From Actinopolymorpha rutila (GTDB taxonomy: Bacteria > Actinomycetota > Actinomycetes > Propionibacteriales > Actinopolymorphaceae): DNA of 64,000 bases. A program made the translations under genes and the position numbers. The stretch lies in the NCBI RefSeq assembly GCF_013407855.1, contig NZ_JACBZH010000001.1:3038001-3102000 (forward strand), given 5' to 3'. Numbering within the stretch: position 1 is the first letter of the stretch; every line of letters begins with the position of its first letter. The notes beneath the pieces were generated by a model. The model saw only the letters and a program-made list of their open reading frames with translations. It made no database searches and had not been told where the DNA came from. Below are positions 42,806 through 54,276 of this stretch, one piece after another.

Positions 42806-43655
42806 GCTGGTCCTCGTCTCCGGCATGTCCGGAGCCGGGCGCAGCGCGGCCGCGCACGTCCTGGAGGACCTCGGATGGTTCGTCGTCGACAACCTCCCGC
42901 CCGAGCTCCTTCCCACGATCGTCAAGCTGGTCGGTGGCGGCGACCGGTCCGTCTCCCGGATCGCGGTGGTGGTCGACGTCCGCGCCGGCTCGTTCTTCGC
43001 CGCCCTGCAGGGTGCGCTGGAGGCGCTGCGGGCCCGTGACGTACGCCCGATGTTGTTGTTCCTGGAGGCCGGCGACGAGGTGCTCGTCCGCCGGTACGAA
43101 AGCGTGCGCCGGCCGCACCCGCTGCAGGGCGACGGCCGGGTCCTGGACGGCATCGCCCGCGAACGCGATGCACTGCGCGAGCTGCGCGCCGACGCCGACC
43201 TGGTCATCGACACCTCGAACCTCAACGTCCACCAGCTCGCGGCGAAGATCGTCAACGCGTTCGGCGGCGCGGACGACCAGGCGCTGCAGGCCACGATCGT
43301 GTCGTTCGGCTACAAGTACGGCATCCCGGTCGACGCCGACCTGGTGGTCGACTGCCGCTTCCTGCCCAACCCGCACTGGCAGCCGGAGCTGCGGCCACGG
43401 ACGGGTTTGGACGCGGAGGTTCGGGAGTACGTCCTGAAGCAGGAAGACGCGTTGCCGTTCCTCGACCAGTACGAAGGCCTGGTGACCCTGCTGGCGCGGG
43501 GCTATCTGCGCGAGGGGAAACGGTTCGCGACGATCGCGGTCGGATGCACCGGCGGCAAACACCGGAGTGTGGCGATGGCGGAAGAACTCGGCGCAAGGCT
43601 GCGGGAGCGTGGCATCGGCAACCTCGTCCTGCACCGCGACCTGGGGCGCGAATGA
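42786..43655 (+). CDS. rapZ: RapZ/YvcJ-type P-loop nucleotide-binding protein
   Basis: A 289-residue member of the RapZ family. The Walker A is GMSGAGRS, followed by [11 protein letters not shown]; the C-terminal domain has [25 protein letters not shown] and [13 protein letters not shown]-like residues ([18 protein letters not shown]). In E. coli RapZ binds small RNAs and controls glucosamine-6-phosphate synthase; in Gram-positives the role is less clear, but the gene is regularly found between uvrC and yvcK-whiA, as here. The start at 42786 lies within uvrC and the stop overlaps yvcK by ATGA, so the four genes form one coupled operon. Confidence 0.93.
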   Translation: MTTDPPELVLVSGMSGAGRSAAAHVLEDLGWFVVDNLPPELLPTIVKLVGGGDRSVSRIAVVVDVRAGSFFAALQGALEALRARDVRPMLLFLEAGDEVLVRRYESVRRPHPLQGDGRVLDGIARERDALRELRADADLVIDTSNLNVHQLAAKIVNAFGGADDQALQATIVSFGYKYGIPVDADLVVDCRFLPNPHWQPELRPRTGLDAEVREYVLKQEDALPFLDQYEGLVTLLARGYLREGKRFATIAVGCTGGKHRSVAMAEELGARLRERGIGNLVLHRDLGRE

Positions 43656-44689
43656 GTTCGCCCCAGGTGTCGCCCCAGACGCCGGGCGGGCCGAAGGTCG
43701 TCGCCCTCGGCGGCGGGCACGGCCTGTCCGCGTCGCTGTCGGCGCTGCGCCAGGTCACCGAGCACCTCACCGCGGTGGTGACGGTGGCCGACGACGGTGG
43801 CTCCTCCGGCCGGTTGCGCTCGGAGTTCGGCGTGCTTCCGCCCGGTGACCTGCGGCAGGCGCTGGCCGCCCTGTGTGGCGACGACGAGTGGGGACGTACG
43901 TGGGCCGAGGTGCTGCAGCACCGGTTCGCCAGCGACGGTGAGCTGTCCGGGCACGCGGTCGGGAACCTGCTGATCGTGGCGCTGTGGGAACGCCTGGCCC
44001 AGCGCTCGCCCGGCGTCGTGCCCGGGACGTCGGACGCGGCGGCCGCCGCGGGAGCGGCCACCGACCGCCACGTCGCCGGTCTGGACTGGGTGGCCCGGCT
44101 GCTCGGTGCCCGCGGCCGGGTGCTGCCGATGTGCGCTGTCCCGTTGCGGATCACCGCCCAGGTCGAGGGCCTCGATCCGGAGAACCCCGCCCTGGTGCGG
44201 ACGGTGCGGGGCCAGTCGGAGGTGGCGAGTACGCCGGGCCGGGTCCGCAGCGTGGCACTGGAGCCGCCCGACCCGCCGGCCTGTCCGGAAGCGGTAGCGG
44301 CCGTGCGCGAGGCCGACGGCGTGGTGCTCGGGCCGGGCTCGTGGTTCACCAGCGTCCTCGTCCACCTGCTGGTGCCGGAGCTGGCGACCGCGTTGCACGA
44401 GACGAAGGCCCGTCGCATCCTCACCCTCAACCTCGCACCGCAGGCGGGGGAGACCCGCGGCTTCTCGCCCGAGCGGCACCTGGAGGTGCTCGCCGCGCAC
44501 GCCCCTGACCTGCGCGTGGACGTCGTGGTGGCCGACGACGCGTTCGTCGCGGACCACCCGGCGCTGGTCGACGCGACCACCCGGCTCGGTGCCGAACTCG
44601 TGATGGCCGACGTAGCCTGGACCGACGGTTCGCCGAAGCATGATCCGCAGCGGCTGGCCCGCGTGTATGCCAAAGTGTTATCGTCGTGA
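43652..44689 (+). CDS. yvcK: YvcK/CofD-like UDP-sugar-binding protein
   Basis: A 345-residue protein of the CofD-like YvcK family. It shows [44 protein letters not shown] and [17 protein letters not shown], the last being the conserved phosphate-binding segment. B. subtilis YvcK binds UDP-GlcNAc and is needed for growth on gluconeogenic carbon and for cell-wall balance; the mycobacterial homologue CuvA acts in envelope growth. The ATG overlaps the rapZ stop. It is followed by whiA after 86 bp. Confidence 0.93.
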   Translation: MSSPQVSPQTPGGPKVVALGGGHGLSASLSALRQVTEHLTAVVTVADDGGSSGRLRSEFGVLPPGDLRQALAALCGDDEWGRTWAEVLQHRFASDGELSGHAVGNLLIVALWERLAQRSPGVVPGTSDAAAAAGAATDRHVAGLDWVARLLGARGRVLPMCAVPLRITAQVEGLDPENPALVRTVRGQSEVASTPGRVRSVALEPPDPPACPEAVAAVREADGVVLGPGSWFTSVLVHLLVPELATALHETKARRILTLNLAPQAGETRGFSPERHLEVLAAHAPDLRVDVVVADDAFVADHPALVDATTRLGAELVMADVAWTDGSPKHDPQRLARVYAKVLSS

Positions 44690-44775
44690 CTCTGGGTAGC
44701 GTAGATGATCCTGAGAAGCCTCACCGGCTCGACCCATTCGCGGTACGAATTCCGCATTCGTGGCAGGATCGGGCC

Positions 44776-45756
44776 ATGGCGATGACGGCGCAGGTCAAGG
44801 CGGAGCTCACCAGTGCGACGGTGACAAAACCCTGCTGTCGCAAAGCCGAGGTGTCCGCGACCCTTCGGTTCGCCGGCGGCCTGCACATCGTCAGCGGCCG
44901 GATCGTCATCGAGGCAGAGCTGGACACCGGCGCCTCGGTCCGGCGACTACGCAGAGAGATCGCCGAGGTTTTCGGGCACGTCAGCGACGTGCTGGTGCTC
45001 GCTCCGGGCGGGCTTCGCAAGTCCAACCGGTTCGTCCTGCGCGTGGTCCGGGAGGGCGAGGCGCTCGCCCGCCAGACCGGTCTGCTCGACGGTCGCGGCC
45101 GGCCGGTTCGAGGGCTGCCGCCGCAGGTGGTCAACGGCTCGACGTGCGACGCCGTGGCGGCCTGGCGCGGAGCGTTCCTCGCCCATGGTTCGCTGACCGA
45201 GCCGGGTCGCTCCGGTGCGCTGGAGGTCACCTGTCCCGGCCCGGAGGCCGCGCTCGCCCTGGTCGGTGCGGCCCGGCGGATCGGCATCGTGGCCAAGGCC
45301 CGTGAGGTGCGCGGCATCGACCGGGTGGTGATTCGAGACGGTGACGCGATCGGCGCTCTGCTCACCCGGCTGGGCGCGCACGAGAGCCTGATGGCCTGGG
45401 AGGAACGCCGGATGCGCCGGGAGGTGCGCGCCACCGCCAACCGGCTCGCCAACTTCGACGACGCCAACCTCCGGCGTTCGGCCCGCGCCGCCGTGGCCGC
45501 GGGCTCCCGGGTCCAGCGCGCACTGGAGATCCTGGGCGAGGATGTGCCCGAGCACCTGCAACTGGCCGGCAGGTTGCGCCTGGAGCACCGGCAGGCCTCA
45601 CTGGAGGAGCTCGGCCAGATCCACGAGCCGCCCCTGACGAAGGACGCGATCGCCGGTCGCATCCGGCGGCTCCTGGCGATGGCCGACAAACGAGCGGCCG
45701 ACCTCGGAATTCCCGGGACCGACGCCAACCTCACCGCGGAGATGATGAGTTCCTGA
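44776..45756 (+). CDS. whiA: Sporulation/cell-division transcription regulator WhiA
   Basis: A 326-residue WhiA. The N-terminal part is a degenerate LAGLIDADG homing-endonuclease-like fold ([50 protein letters not shown]), and the C-terminus has a sigma-region-4-like helix-turn-helix ([21 protein letters not shown]). In Streptomyces WhiA works with WhiB to switch on sporulation septation; in other Gram-positives it affects division. The ATG at 44776 gives the normal family length. The 86-bp gap after yvcK could hold its own promoter (TAGCGT at 44697-44702 is a candidate -10). A terminator hairpin follows. Confidence 0.94.
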   Translation: MAMTAQVKAELTSATVTKPCCRKAEVSATLRFAGGLHIVSGRIVIEAELDTGASVRRLRREIAEVFGHVSDVLVLAPGGLRKSNRFVLRVVREGEALARQTGLLDGRGRPVRGLPPQVVNGSTCDAVAAWRGAFLAHGSLTEPGRSGALEVTCPGPEAALALVGAARRIGIVAKAREVRGIDRVVIRDGDAIGALLTRLGAHESLMAWEERRMRREVRATANRLANFDDANLRRSARAAVAAGSRVQRALEILGEDVPEHLQLAGRLRLEHRQASLEELGQIHEPPLTKDAIAGRIRRLLAMADKRAADLGIPGTDANLTAEMMSS

Positions 45757-45762
45757 CCGCTT

Positions 45763-45783
45763 CCCGGCCACCTTCGGGCCGGG
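45763..45783 (+). terminator. Hairpin after whiA
   Basis: CCCGGCC (45763-45769) pairs with GGCCGGG (45777-45783) across a seven-base loop, six bases after the whiA stop. It separates the uvrC-whiA block from the glycolytic operon. The following 190 bp to gap contain no gene; TAGTCT at 45856-45861 may be the gap -10. Confidence 0.6.
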
Positions 45784-45802
45784 TGCCTCACCTGGTTCCT
45801 GA

Positions 45803-48183
<2,381 letters not shown>

Positions 48184-48186
48184 ACA

Positions 48187-48996
48187 GTGGCGACGAAGCA
48201 GACCGGCCGCAGGGTCCTGATGGCCGGCAACTGGAAGATGAACCTCGATCACCGCGAGGCCGTCCACCTGGTCCAGAAGCTCACCTGGATCCTGCAGGAC
48301 AAGAAGCACGACTACGAACGCGTCGAGGTGGCCGTGCTGCCGGCGTTCACCGCGATCCGGTCGGTGCAGACGCTGATCGACGGCGACAAGCTCCACCTGG
48401 TGCACGGTGCGCAGGACGTCAGCCAGTACGACAAGGGCGCCTACACCGGGGACGTCTCCGGTGAGATGCTGTCGAAGCTGGGCTGCAAGTACGTCCTCGC
48501 CGGGCACTCCGAGCGCCGGCAGTACCACAACGAGGACGACCAGCTCGTCAACGCCAAGGTGCAGGCCGCGTGCCGGCACGGCCTGGTGCCGATCCTGTGT
48601 GTCGGCGAGGGCCTGGAGGTCCGGCGCGAGGGACGCCAGGTCGAGCACGCCGTCGGCCAGGTGCAAGCCGCGCTTGACGGGCTGAAGGCCGAGCAGGTCG
48701 CCGACATCGTGATCGCGTACGAGCCGGTGTGGGCGATCGGCACCGGTGAGGTGGCCACGCCCGAGGACGCGCAGGAGGTGTGCGCGGCCATCCGGCAGGC
48801 GGTCGCCGACCGCTACGACGCCAATGTCGCGGACGCGGTGCGGGTGCTCTACGGCGGTTCGGTGAAGGCTGCCAACTCGGCCGGCATCATGGCACAGCCC
48901 GACGTCGACGGGTGCCTCGTCGGCGGTGCGAGCCTGGACCCGGAGGAGTTCGCCGGGATCTGCCGCTACCACGAGCTGCCCAACCTGCCTTCCTGA
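48187..48996 (+). CDS. tpiA: Triosephosphate isomerase
   Basis: A 269-residue TIM-barrel isomerase. GNWKMN carries the active-site Asn/Lys, AGHSERR the catalytic His, [10 protein letters not shown] the catalytic Glu and flexible loop 6, and YGGSVK the phosphate loop. It interconverts dihydroxyacetone phosphate and glyceraldehyde 3-phosphate. GTG start three bases after pgk. In many actinobacteria secG follows; here a RibD-like fusion begins four bases after the stop. Confidence 0.96.
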   Translation: MATKQTGRRVLMAGNWKMNLDHREAVHLVQKLTWILQDKKHDYERVEVAVLPAFTAIRSVQTLIDGDKLHLVHGAQDVSQYDKGAYTGDVSGEMLSKLGCKYVLAGHSERRQYHNEDDQLVNAKVQAACRHGLVPILCVGEGLEVRREGRQVEHAVGQVQAALDGLKAEQVADIVIAYEPVWAIGTGEVATPEDAQEVCAAIRQAVADRYDANVADAVRVLYGGSVKAANSAGIMAQPDVDGCLVGGASLDPEEFAGICRYHELPNLPS

Positions 48997-49000
48997 GCAG

Positions 49001-50155
49001 GTGATCGGCGTACCCGAACACCCGTACGTCGTCGCCAGCGCGGCACAGTCGGTCGACGGTTACCTCGACGACTGTTCCGGCGCCCGGCTGGTCCTGTCCG
49101 GTGAGGCGGACCTGGACCGGGTGGACGACGTACGGGCGGGGTGCGACGCGATCCTGGTCGGTGCGCACACCGTCCGGCGGGACGACCCGCGACTGCTGGT
49201 CCGTTCACCCGAACGCCGGCAGGCGCGGGTCGCGGCGGGTCTCCCGCCGAACCCGGCGAAGGTGGTGCTCACCCGGTCCGGTGATCTCGATCCCGGTGCG
49301 GCGTTCTTCACCGCCGGTTCGGCACTCCGGCTCGTCTACGCCCCAGGAGGCTCGGCGGCGCGGTTGCGCGCCCGCCTGGGCTCCTCGGCCACGGTCGTCG
49401 ACACCGACGAGCTGTCCGGCGACCGTCCCGGCGAGGTGGATCTCCTCGCGGTGCTCGGCGACCTGCGCCGGCGTGGCGTGCGCCGCCTGCTGGTCGAGGG
49501 CGGCCAGAGGGTGCTGACCGCGTTCCTGACCGCGGGGCTGGTGGACGAGCTGCACCTGGTGGTCGCGCCGTTCTTCGTGGGTGACCCGGACGCGCCCCGC
49601 CTGGCCGGGCCGGGCGACTTCCCCCACGGGCCGGACCACCGGATGCGACTGGTCGAGGTACGTCAGGTGGGCGACGTGGTGCTGGCCCGTTACCTCCTCG
49701 CCGCCGCCGACGACTACTGGCTGCGGCAGGCGATCGAGCTGTCCCGCGCCTGCCCGCCCACCGAGTCGGCGTACTCGGTGGGCGCGGTCGTGGTCGACGA
49801 CACCGGACACGAGATCGCCAGCGGCTACTCCCGGGAGACCGGCCCGCGTGAGCACGCCGAGGAGGTCGTGCTGAGCCGGATCGCCCCGGCCGACCCGCGG
49901 CTCGCCTCGGCGACGATGTACTCCAGCCTGGAGCCCTGCAGCGCCCGTGCCTCCCACCCCGTGCCCTGCGCGGACCTGATCATCGGCGCGGGCATCCGCC
50001 GGGTGGTGCTCGCCTGGCGCGAACCCGCGCTGTTCGTCGACTGCCACGGCGTGGAACGCCTGCGCGACGCGGGCGTCGAGGTGGTGGAGCGGCCCGAGCT
50101 GGCTCGGCTGGCCCGCGACGTCAACGCCCACCTCCTCGGCCAGGGCAGACCCTAG
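49001..50155 (+). CDS. RibD-like fusion with reversed domain order (reductase then deaminase)
   Basis: A 384-residue protein. Residues 5-225 are a RibD C-terminal-type reductase (VASAAQSVDGYLDD, GAHTVRRDDPRLLVRS, RLLVEGGQRVLTAFL, DELHLVVAPFFVG). Residues 235-380 are a cytidine-deaminase-fold domain with HAEE (zinc His and catalytic Glu) and EPCSARASHPVPCADL (two zinc cysteines). Canonical RibD has the deaminase first. It may perform both steps between the GTP cyclohydrolase II product and the 5-amino-6-ribitylamino-uracil phosphate of riboflavin synthesis, or be specialised for another pyrimidine. GTG start four bases after tpiA; its TAG stop overlaps the opposing gene's stop at a shared CTAG. 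Confidence 0.8.
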   Translation: MIGVPEHPYVVASAAQSVDGYLDDCSGARLVLSGEADLDRVDDVRAGCDAILVGAHTVRRDDPRLLVRSPERRQARVAAGLPPNPAKVVLTRSGDLDPGAAFFTAGSALRLVYAPGGSAARLRARLGSSATVVDTDELSGDRPGEVDLLAVLGDLRRRGVRRLLVEGGQRVLTAFLTAGLVDELHLVVAPFFVGDPDAPRLAGPGDFPHGPDHRMRLVEVRQVGDVVLARYLLAAADDYWLRQAIELSRACPPTESAYSVGAVVVDDTGHEIASGYSRETGPREHAEEVVLSRIAPADPRLASATMYSSLEPCSARASHPVPCADLIIGAGIRRVVLAWREPALFVDCHGVERLRDAGVEVVERPELARLARDVNAHLLGQGRP

Positions 50156-50589
50156 GAGAATGCCTTCCGGGCGTCCTGATGCACGGGGTGGAGGTACTGA
50201 ACGGGCTTGCCGATCGTGGTGGCATAGGCGATCTCGCGGCTGGTGGACTCTCCGACGTAGCCGCCGATGTTCAGCACCAGCACCTCGTCGGCCAGGTCGA
50301 TCTTCCGAAGGTGCAACGCGTCGAGCCGCGCCTTCAGTTCGTTCAACTCGCCCACGTCGTCCGACTCGTCCCTGCCGCCCATGCCGAACAGGTCGCCGTC
50401 GGACCTGGTGTCGCAACCGATCGACAGGACGATTGCACCGTCCAGGGTGAGACGAAGGTTCTGCCGGCGGAACTCCTCGTAGAACCTCGTGGAGCCGCAC
50501 AGGACCACGATGCGCGGTCGGTCCCCGCCGAAGTCGCGCACCAGGTCGTGATGCCCGGTGCACTCGGCCGTGTCGTGGGGAGAGCTCAT
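50152..50589 (-). CDS. Nucleoside 2-deoxyribosyltransferase-like protein
   Basis: A 145-residue protein with the Rossmann-like NDT fold: VVLCGSTRFYEEFRRQNLRL at the N-terminus, IDLADEVLVLNIGGYVGESTSREIAYA in the middle (the Glu of GESTSREI is the likely nucleophile) and IGKPVQYL at the end. Enzymes of this type exchange bases between deoxynucleosides or hydrolyse modified nucleotides, and relatives are common in phages and bacterial accessory genes. The substrate is unknown. The ATG at 50589 has AAAGGAC upstream. No obvious operon partner. Confidence 0.65.
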   Translation of the reverse strand: MSSPHDTAECTGHHDLVRDFGGDRPRIVVLCGSTRFYEEFRRQNLRLTLDGAIVLSIGCDTRSDGDLFGMGGRDESDDVGELNELKARLDALHLRKIDLADEVLVLNIGGYVGESTSREIAYATTIGKPVQYLHPVHQDARKAFS

Positions 50590-50690
50590 TGCTAGTCGTC
50601 CTTTCCGTACGGCCTGCCGTGCCGTCGCCACAGCATGAGGCCCCGACGCGTCGGTGGTCCGGTGAATCATGACGATCCACGTTCGCCACC

Positions 50691-50730
50691 GCGTGCTCCC
50701 GATTCTTCCGCGGAAGAATCGGGAGCACGC
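50691..50730. repeat. Perfect 40-bp palindrome
   Basis: The two 20-bp halves, gcgtgctcccgattcttccg and its exact reverse complement, meet with no spacer. It lies 54 bp after the stop of the ABC-2 permease gene and about 100 bp before the NDT-like gene start, both on the minus strand. It may be a terminator for the permease transcript or a large operator; nothing of comparable perfection was seen elsewhere in the window. Confidence 0.9.
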
Positions 50731-50783
50731 CAGGACTCCTCCTTCGGCGCTGTCCGTCGCGGTGCGAGACCGGTACCCCCGCA

Positions 50784-52283
50784 CTATCGCCGGTCGGTGT
50801 TCGCAGCGGGTTTCCGGACGCTCCGGCCGAGGGCCATTCGCACCACGACCGCCGTGTACGCGCAGAGCAGGGCGAGCCCGGCCCACCACGGGAGCGGAAA
50901 GTACCCGGCCGACGGCGCGTAATGCGCGGTCACCTGCGGATACTTCACCATCGTCTGCATGACGGCGAAGCCTGCGGCCGGGGTGAGTCGCAGCAGCCAC
51001 TCCGACACCGTGTCGGGCAGCAGCGGGAGCGCCGTGACGGCGTAGGGCACGGCGATCAGCGACGTTCCGATGAGGATCGCCGCCCAGCCGCGCCGTAGCA
51101 ACACACCGAGCCCATACGTGAGCACGGCGCACAGCGCGAGCACTGCCGCGACTCCGACGATCACCCGCGCGCCGGTCGGAACGGACACCGGCTGCACGGG
51201 GATGCCGTTGCCCTTGAGGGCCGCCAGCCCCACCGGGAGGGCGACGCCGGCAGCGACCAGACCGGTGACGAAGATGGCCGCCCCGACGATGGCCGCCCGG
51301 GCGGCCATCACCCGCCGGGAGTCCGTGTCACGAGCCGTACGACCCCCGTATCGGCCCGCGACCACGATCGCGACGATCAGCGCGACCGTCAGGCCGACCA
51401 GCGTCAGCGCGACGGATGGCACGCCCTCCTCGCTGTGTGGTCCGATGTCGCCCGTGCCACTGACCGTGAGGACACCGTCGTGCTGCACTGCTCCGGACGC
51501 GTTGTGGTCCTTCTCCCAGTCCGTGTGGTTCATCTGGCCGACCGGGTCGCTGTCCCACGAGCCGGTGGCACTGCCCTCGACGGTGATGTTGTCGAAGGTA
51601 CCCACGGCCTGGGTGAAACGGACCTCCTCGATCGCGCCGCCGAGGCCGACCTTGCGGAGGGTGAGGTCGCCGGGGGAGGTGGCGAAGAGCCCGACCTGCA
51701 CGGTGTTCGGCAGCCCGGCGAGTTTCACCGTCCCGACGGTGTGCCACCGCCGGCCGTCGGTGGACTCGGCGCCGGTGATGGTGTCGGCCGAGCGTGACAG
51801 GCGCAGCCAGCGCGGGGACTGCTCCGACACGCCGCCCACGCTTCCGGCGATGTCGTGCTTGTAGTCGTACTGGAAACGCACACCGTGGCTGCCGGTCATC
51901 ATCAGCGCGGCGTACTGCGAGCCCTGCCGCAACCCGTCCTTGACGATGATCCCGGCCTTCGCCCACGGCACCAGGCCGGACACGATCTGGTCGTGGTTCG
52001 GCGGGGGGTAGGTGATCGTCCCCGTCATCGAGGTCATCCGGACCGTGATGCTGCCCTCGGGGGCCAGGTCACGGTGCAGAAACCAGAACCTGTCGCTGAC
52101 GGTGGAACCGTCGCCGGCGATCGGAACGGCCGGGCACCGGCCAGGGTCGCAGGACGAGCGGTTGCCGAGGCTGAACAGCAGGGCGAGGGCGATGACGGTG
52201 AGAGCTGCAGCAGCCAGGGCGATCAGCCGGCCAGGGCGGCGGAACGCGGTCCATTCCCGCTGAAGGAGTTCGGTGGTCGACAT
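50784..52283 (-). CDS. ABC-2-type permease with a large extracytoplasmic lectin-like (DUF1349) domain
   Basis: A 499-residue membrane protein. One helix (LIALAAAALTVIALALLFSL, about 19-38), then about 250 residues outside the membrane with jelly-roll features (SITVRMTSMTGTI, WAKAGIIVKDGLRQGSQYAALMM, RWLRLSRSADTITGAESTDG), then five or so helices from about residue 290. The outer domain resembles DUF1349/concanavalin-like folds. Similar actinobacterial proteins are annotated as ABC transporter permeases. No ATP-binding gene is adjacent, so either it works with a distant ATPase or it is a sensor. It is divergent from a two-component system, which may control it. Confidence 0.68.
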   Translation of the reverse strand: MSTTELLQREWTAFRRPGRLIALAAAALTVIALALLFSLGNRSSCDPGRCPAVPIAGDGSTVSDRFWFLHRDLAPEGSITVRMTSMTGTITYPPPNHDQIVSGLVPWAKAGIIVKDGLRQGSQYAALMMTGSHGVRFQYDYKHDIAGSVGGVSEQSPRWLRLSRSADTITGAESTDGRRWHTVGTVKLAGLPNTVQVGLFATSPGDLTLRKVGLGGAIEEVRFTQAVGTFDNITVEGSATGSWDSDPVGQMNHTDWEKDHNASGAVQHDGVLTVSGTGDIGPHSEEGVPSVALTLVGLTVALIVAIVVAGRYGGRTARDTDSRRVMAARAAIVGAAIFVTGLVAAGVALPVGLAALKGNGIPVQPVSVPTGARVIVGVAAVLALCAVLTYGLGVLLRRGWAAILIGTSLIAVPYAVTALPLLPDTVSEWLLRLTPAAGFAVMQTMVKYPQVTAHYAPSAGYFPLPWWAGLALLCAYTAVVVRMALGRSVRKPAANTDRR

Positions 52284-52369
52284 GCCGTCGGTTCTACGGA
52301 TCGGCAGGTGACACGGCCCGAACTGGTGTTGTCATGCCTTTGTTAGGTTCTGCCGGGCATCCTGGAGGC

Positions 52370-53554
52370 ATGACCAGGCTGCGCAGCGGAACGGTAGGCG
52401 TGCGCTTCACGATCTTGTATGCCGTGGTGTTCCTCCTGTCCGGCATCGGGTTGCTGGGCCTGACCTTTCTCCTCTCCGACGTCAGCATGAGCAGGTCGGT
52501 CCCGGCCGGGAATGCCCCCGCCCAAGACAGCCTGGCCGTGGCGCAACAGCGCATCCGGGAACTGGAAGACCAACTGGGCGCGGTGCACACGCAGCAGTCC
52601 CGCCAGTTCCTGGCGGGCTCGCTGATGGCGCTGATCGTGATGGCGGTCGCCGCATTGCTACTCGGTCGGATGCTGGCCAGGCGCGTTCTGCGGCCGCTGC
52701 GACTCCTCACGAGCGTCACGCGGCGCATCTCCGCGGACAGCCTGGATCGGCGGCTGGGCGTGACCGGACCGGCCGACGAGGTGAAGGAGCTCGCCGACAC
52801 CATCGACGAGTTGCTCGGGCGGCTCGAGGCGTCGTTCACCGCGCAACGTCGCTTCGTCGCCAACTCCTCCCATGAGCTGCGTACGCCGCTGGCGACGATG
52901 CGGGCGTCGCTGGACGTCGCGGTCGCCAAGCCGGACCCTCCCGCCTCGACGGTGGCCCTCGCGGACCGTCTGCGTACGCAGCTCGACCGGGTCGATCACC
53001 TGCTCGACGGCTTCCTCGTACTGGCGCGGGCTCAGCACGGCCCGCTGCCCGACACGGCCTCGGTCGACCTCGGCGGTCTCGTCGACGGGGCACTGAGCGA
53101 GAGGTCCGCCGACGCACAGGCGAAGGGGCTCCGCGTGACGGTGGACGTCCAACCGGGGACGGTGACCCAGGGCAGCCCGGCGCTGCTGGCGCGGCTGGTG
53201 GGTAACGTCGTCGACAACGCCGTGACGCACAACGAGGACGGCGGGTGGATCGCGATCACCGGGTGCGCCCGCGAGCAGGAGACAGCGCTCGTCGTCGAGA
53301 CCGGCGGGCGAGCCCTCGACCAGCGGGAGGTCGACCGGCTGGCGCACCCCTTCGAGCGGCTCGGCGGCGAGCGTACCGGCTCCTCGGGCCTGGGTCTGTC
53401 GATTGTGGCCGCTGTCGCCGCCGCCCACGGTGGCCGGCTCGCCCTGTTCGCCCGGCCGGAGGGCGGTCTGCGCGTGTCGGTCACACTCCCGGCGAGGCCG
53501 GCCGACCACGACGCGACACTTCCGGCGAGCATCGCGGGGGTTCCGGCGGCATGA
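52370..53554 (+). CDS. Sensor histidine kinase
   Basis: A 394-residue kinase. Two transmembrane helices (about 12-34 and 82-99) enclose a short outer loop of about 45 residues, followed by HAMP, the phospho-acceptor His168 in SSHELRTPLA, the N box NVVDNAVTHN and the G box GSSGLGLSIV. The G1 region reads VETGGRALDQREV, a degenerate form seen in actinobacterial kinases. The small sensing loop suggests membrane or cell-envelope stress detection. The ATG at 52370 is adopted although GGAGG lies only one base upstream; GTG at 52400 is an alternative. Its stop overlaps the response regulator start. Confidence 0.87.
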   Translation: MTRLRSGTVGVRFTILYAVVFLLSGIGLLGLTFLLSDVSMSRSVPAGNAPAQDSLAVAQQRIRELEDQLGAVHTQQSRQFLAGSLMALIVMAVAALLLGRMLARRVLRPLRLLTSVTRRISADSLDRRLGVTGPADEVKELADTIDELLGRLEASFTAQRRFVANSSHELRTPLATMRASLDVAVAKPDPPASTVALADRLRTQLDRVDHLLDGFLVLARAQHGPLPDTASVDLGGLVDGALSERSADAQAKGLRVTVDVQPGTVTQGSPALLARLVGNVVDNAVTHNEDGGWIAITGCAREQETALVVETGGRALDQREVDRLAHPFERLGGERTGSSGLGLSIVAAVAAAHGGRLALFARPEGGLRVSVTLPARPADHDATLPASIAGVPAA

Positions 53555-54207
53555 GGATCCTCGTCGTCGAGGATGAGCACGCGCTCGCAGACGTCGTCGT
53601 GGAAGGGCTCCGCGACCAGGGGATGGCCGTCGACCTCGCGCGCGACGGGCTGGCCGCCGCCACCAAGCTCGACCTCACCGCGTACGACGTGGTGCTCCTG
53701 GATCGTGATCTGCCCGGCTTGCACGGCGACACGCTGTGCCAGCTGATCAACGAGCGAGTGGCCCGGCCGATGGTGCTCATGCTGACCGCGGCGAGCGCCC
53801 CCGGCGACCGGGTCAGCGGGCTGACCATGGGCGCGGACGACTATCTCGCCAAGCCCTTCCACTTCCCGGAGCTGATCCTGCGCATCCGGGCGCTGGCCCG
53901 CCGCAAGCCGGATGCGCGGCCGAGGAACCTGCACGCGGCCGGGATCGAGCTGAACCCGGTCCGCCGTACCGCCGTCCGCGACGGGCGGGACCTCAACCTC
54001 TCGGTGAAGGAGTTCGCCGTGCTGGAGGCCCTGTTGCGGGCGAGTCCGGGTTTCCTGAGCGCCGAGGCCCTGCTGGAGCAGGTCTGGGACGAGAACGCCG
54101 ACCCGTTCACCAATACGGTGGCGGTGACGGTGGGCAGGCTTCGGCGCAAGCTCGGCGACCCGCCAGTCATCACGACGACGCCCGGAGTCGGCTACCGGAT
54201 CGGGTGA
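53551..54207 (+). CDS. OmpR/PhoB-type response regulator
   Basis: A 218-residue regulator with a receiver domain (acidic pair Glu7-Asp8, phospho-acceptor Asp51 in LLDRDLPG, Lys101 in LAKPF) and a C-terminal winged helix (LSVKEFAVLEALLRASPGFLS, TVAVTVGRLRRKLGDPPVI, TTPGVGYRIG). The ATG overlaps the kinase stop, so the two are made together. Kinase before regulator is the less common order. The divergent ABC-2 permease gene is a likely target. Confidence 0.92.
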   Translation: MRILVVEDEHALADVVVEGLRDQGMAVDLARDGLAAATKLDLTAYDVVLLDRDLPGLHGDTLCQLINERVARPMVLMLTAASAPGDRVSGLTMGADDYLAKPFHFPELILRIRALARRKPDARPRNLHAAGIELNPVRRTAVRDGRDLNLSVKEFAVLEALLRASPGFLSAEALLEQVWDENADPFTNTVAVTVGRLRRKLGDPPVITTTPGVGYRIG

Positions 54208-54276
54208 TCCGACGAACCCATCGGCGCGCAGGCGAATGGATGAGGCCCGCGTTCGGGTTGGACGGTCCAGGGTTGT

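Noticed and set aside
52334-52369. Alternative ATG for the histidine kinase at 52334
   Set aside because: It lacks a ribosome binding site and adds 12 residues before an N-terminus that already fits the family.
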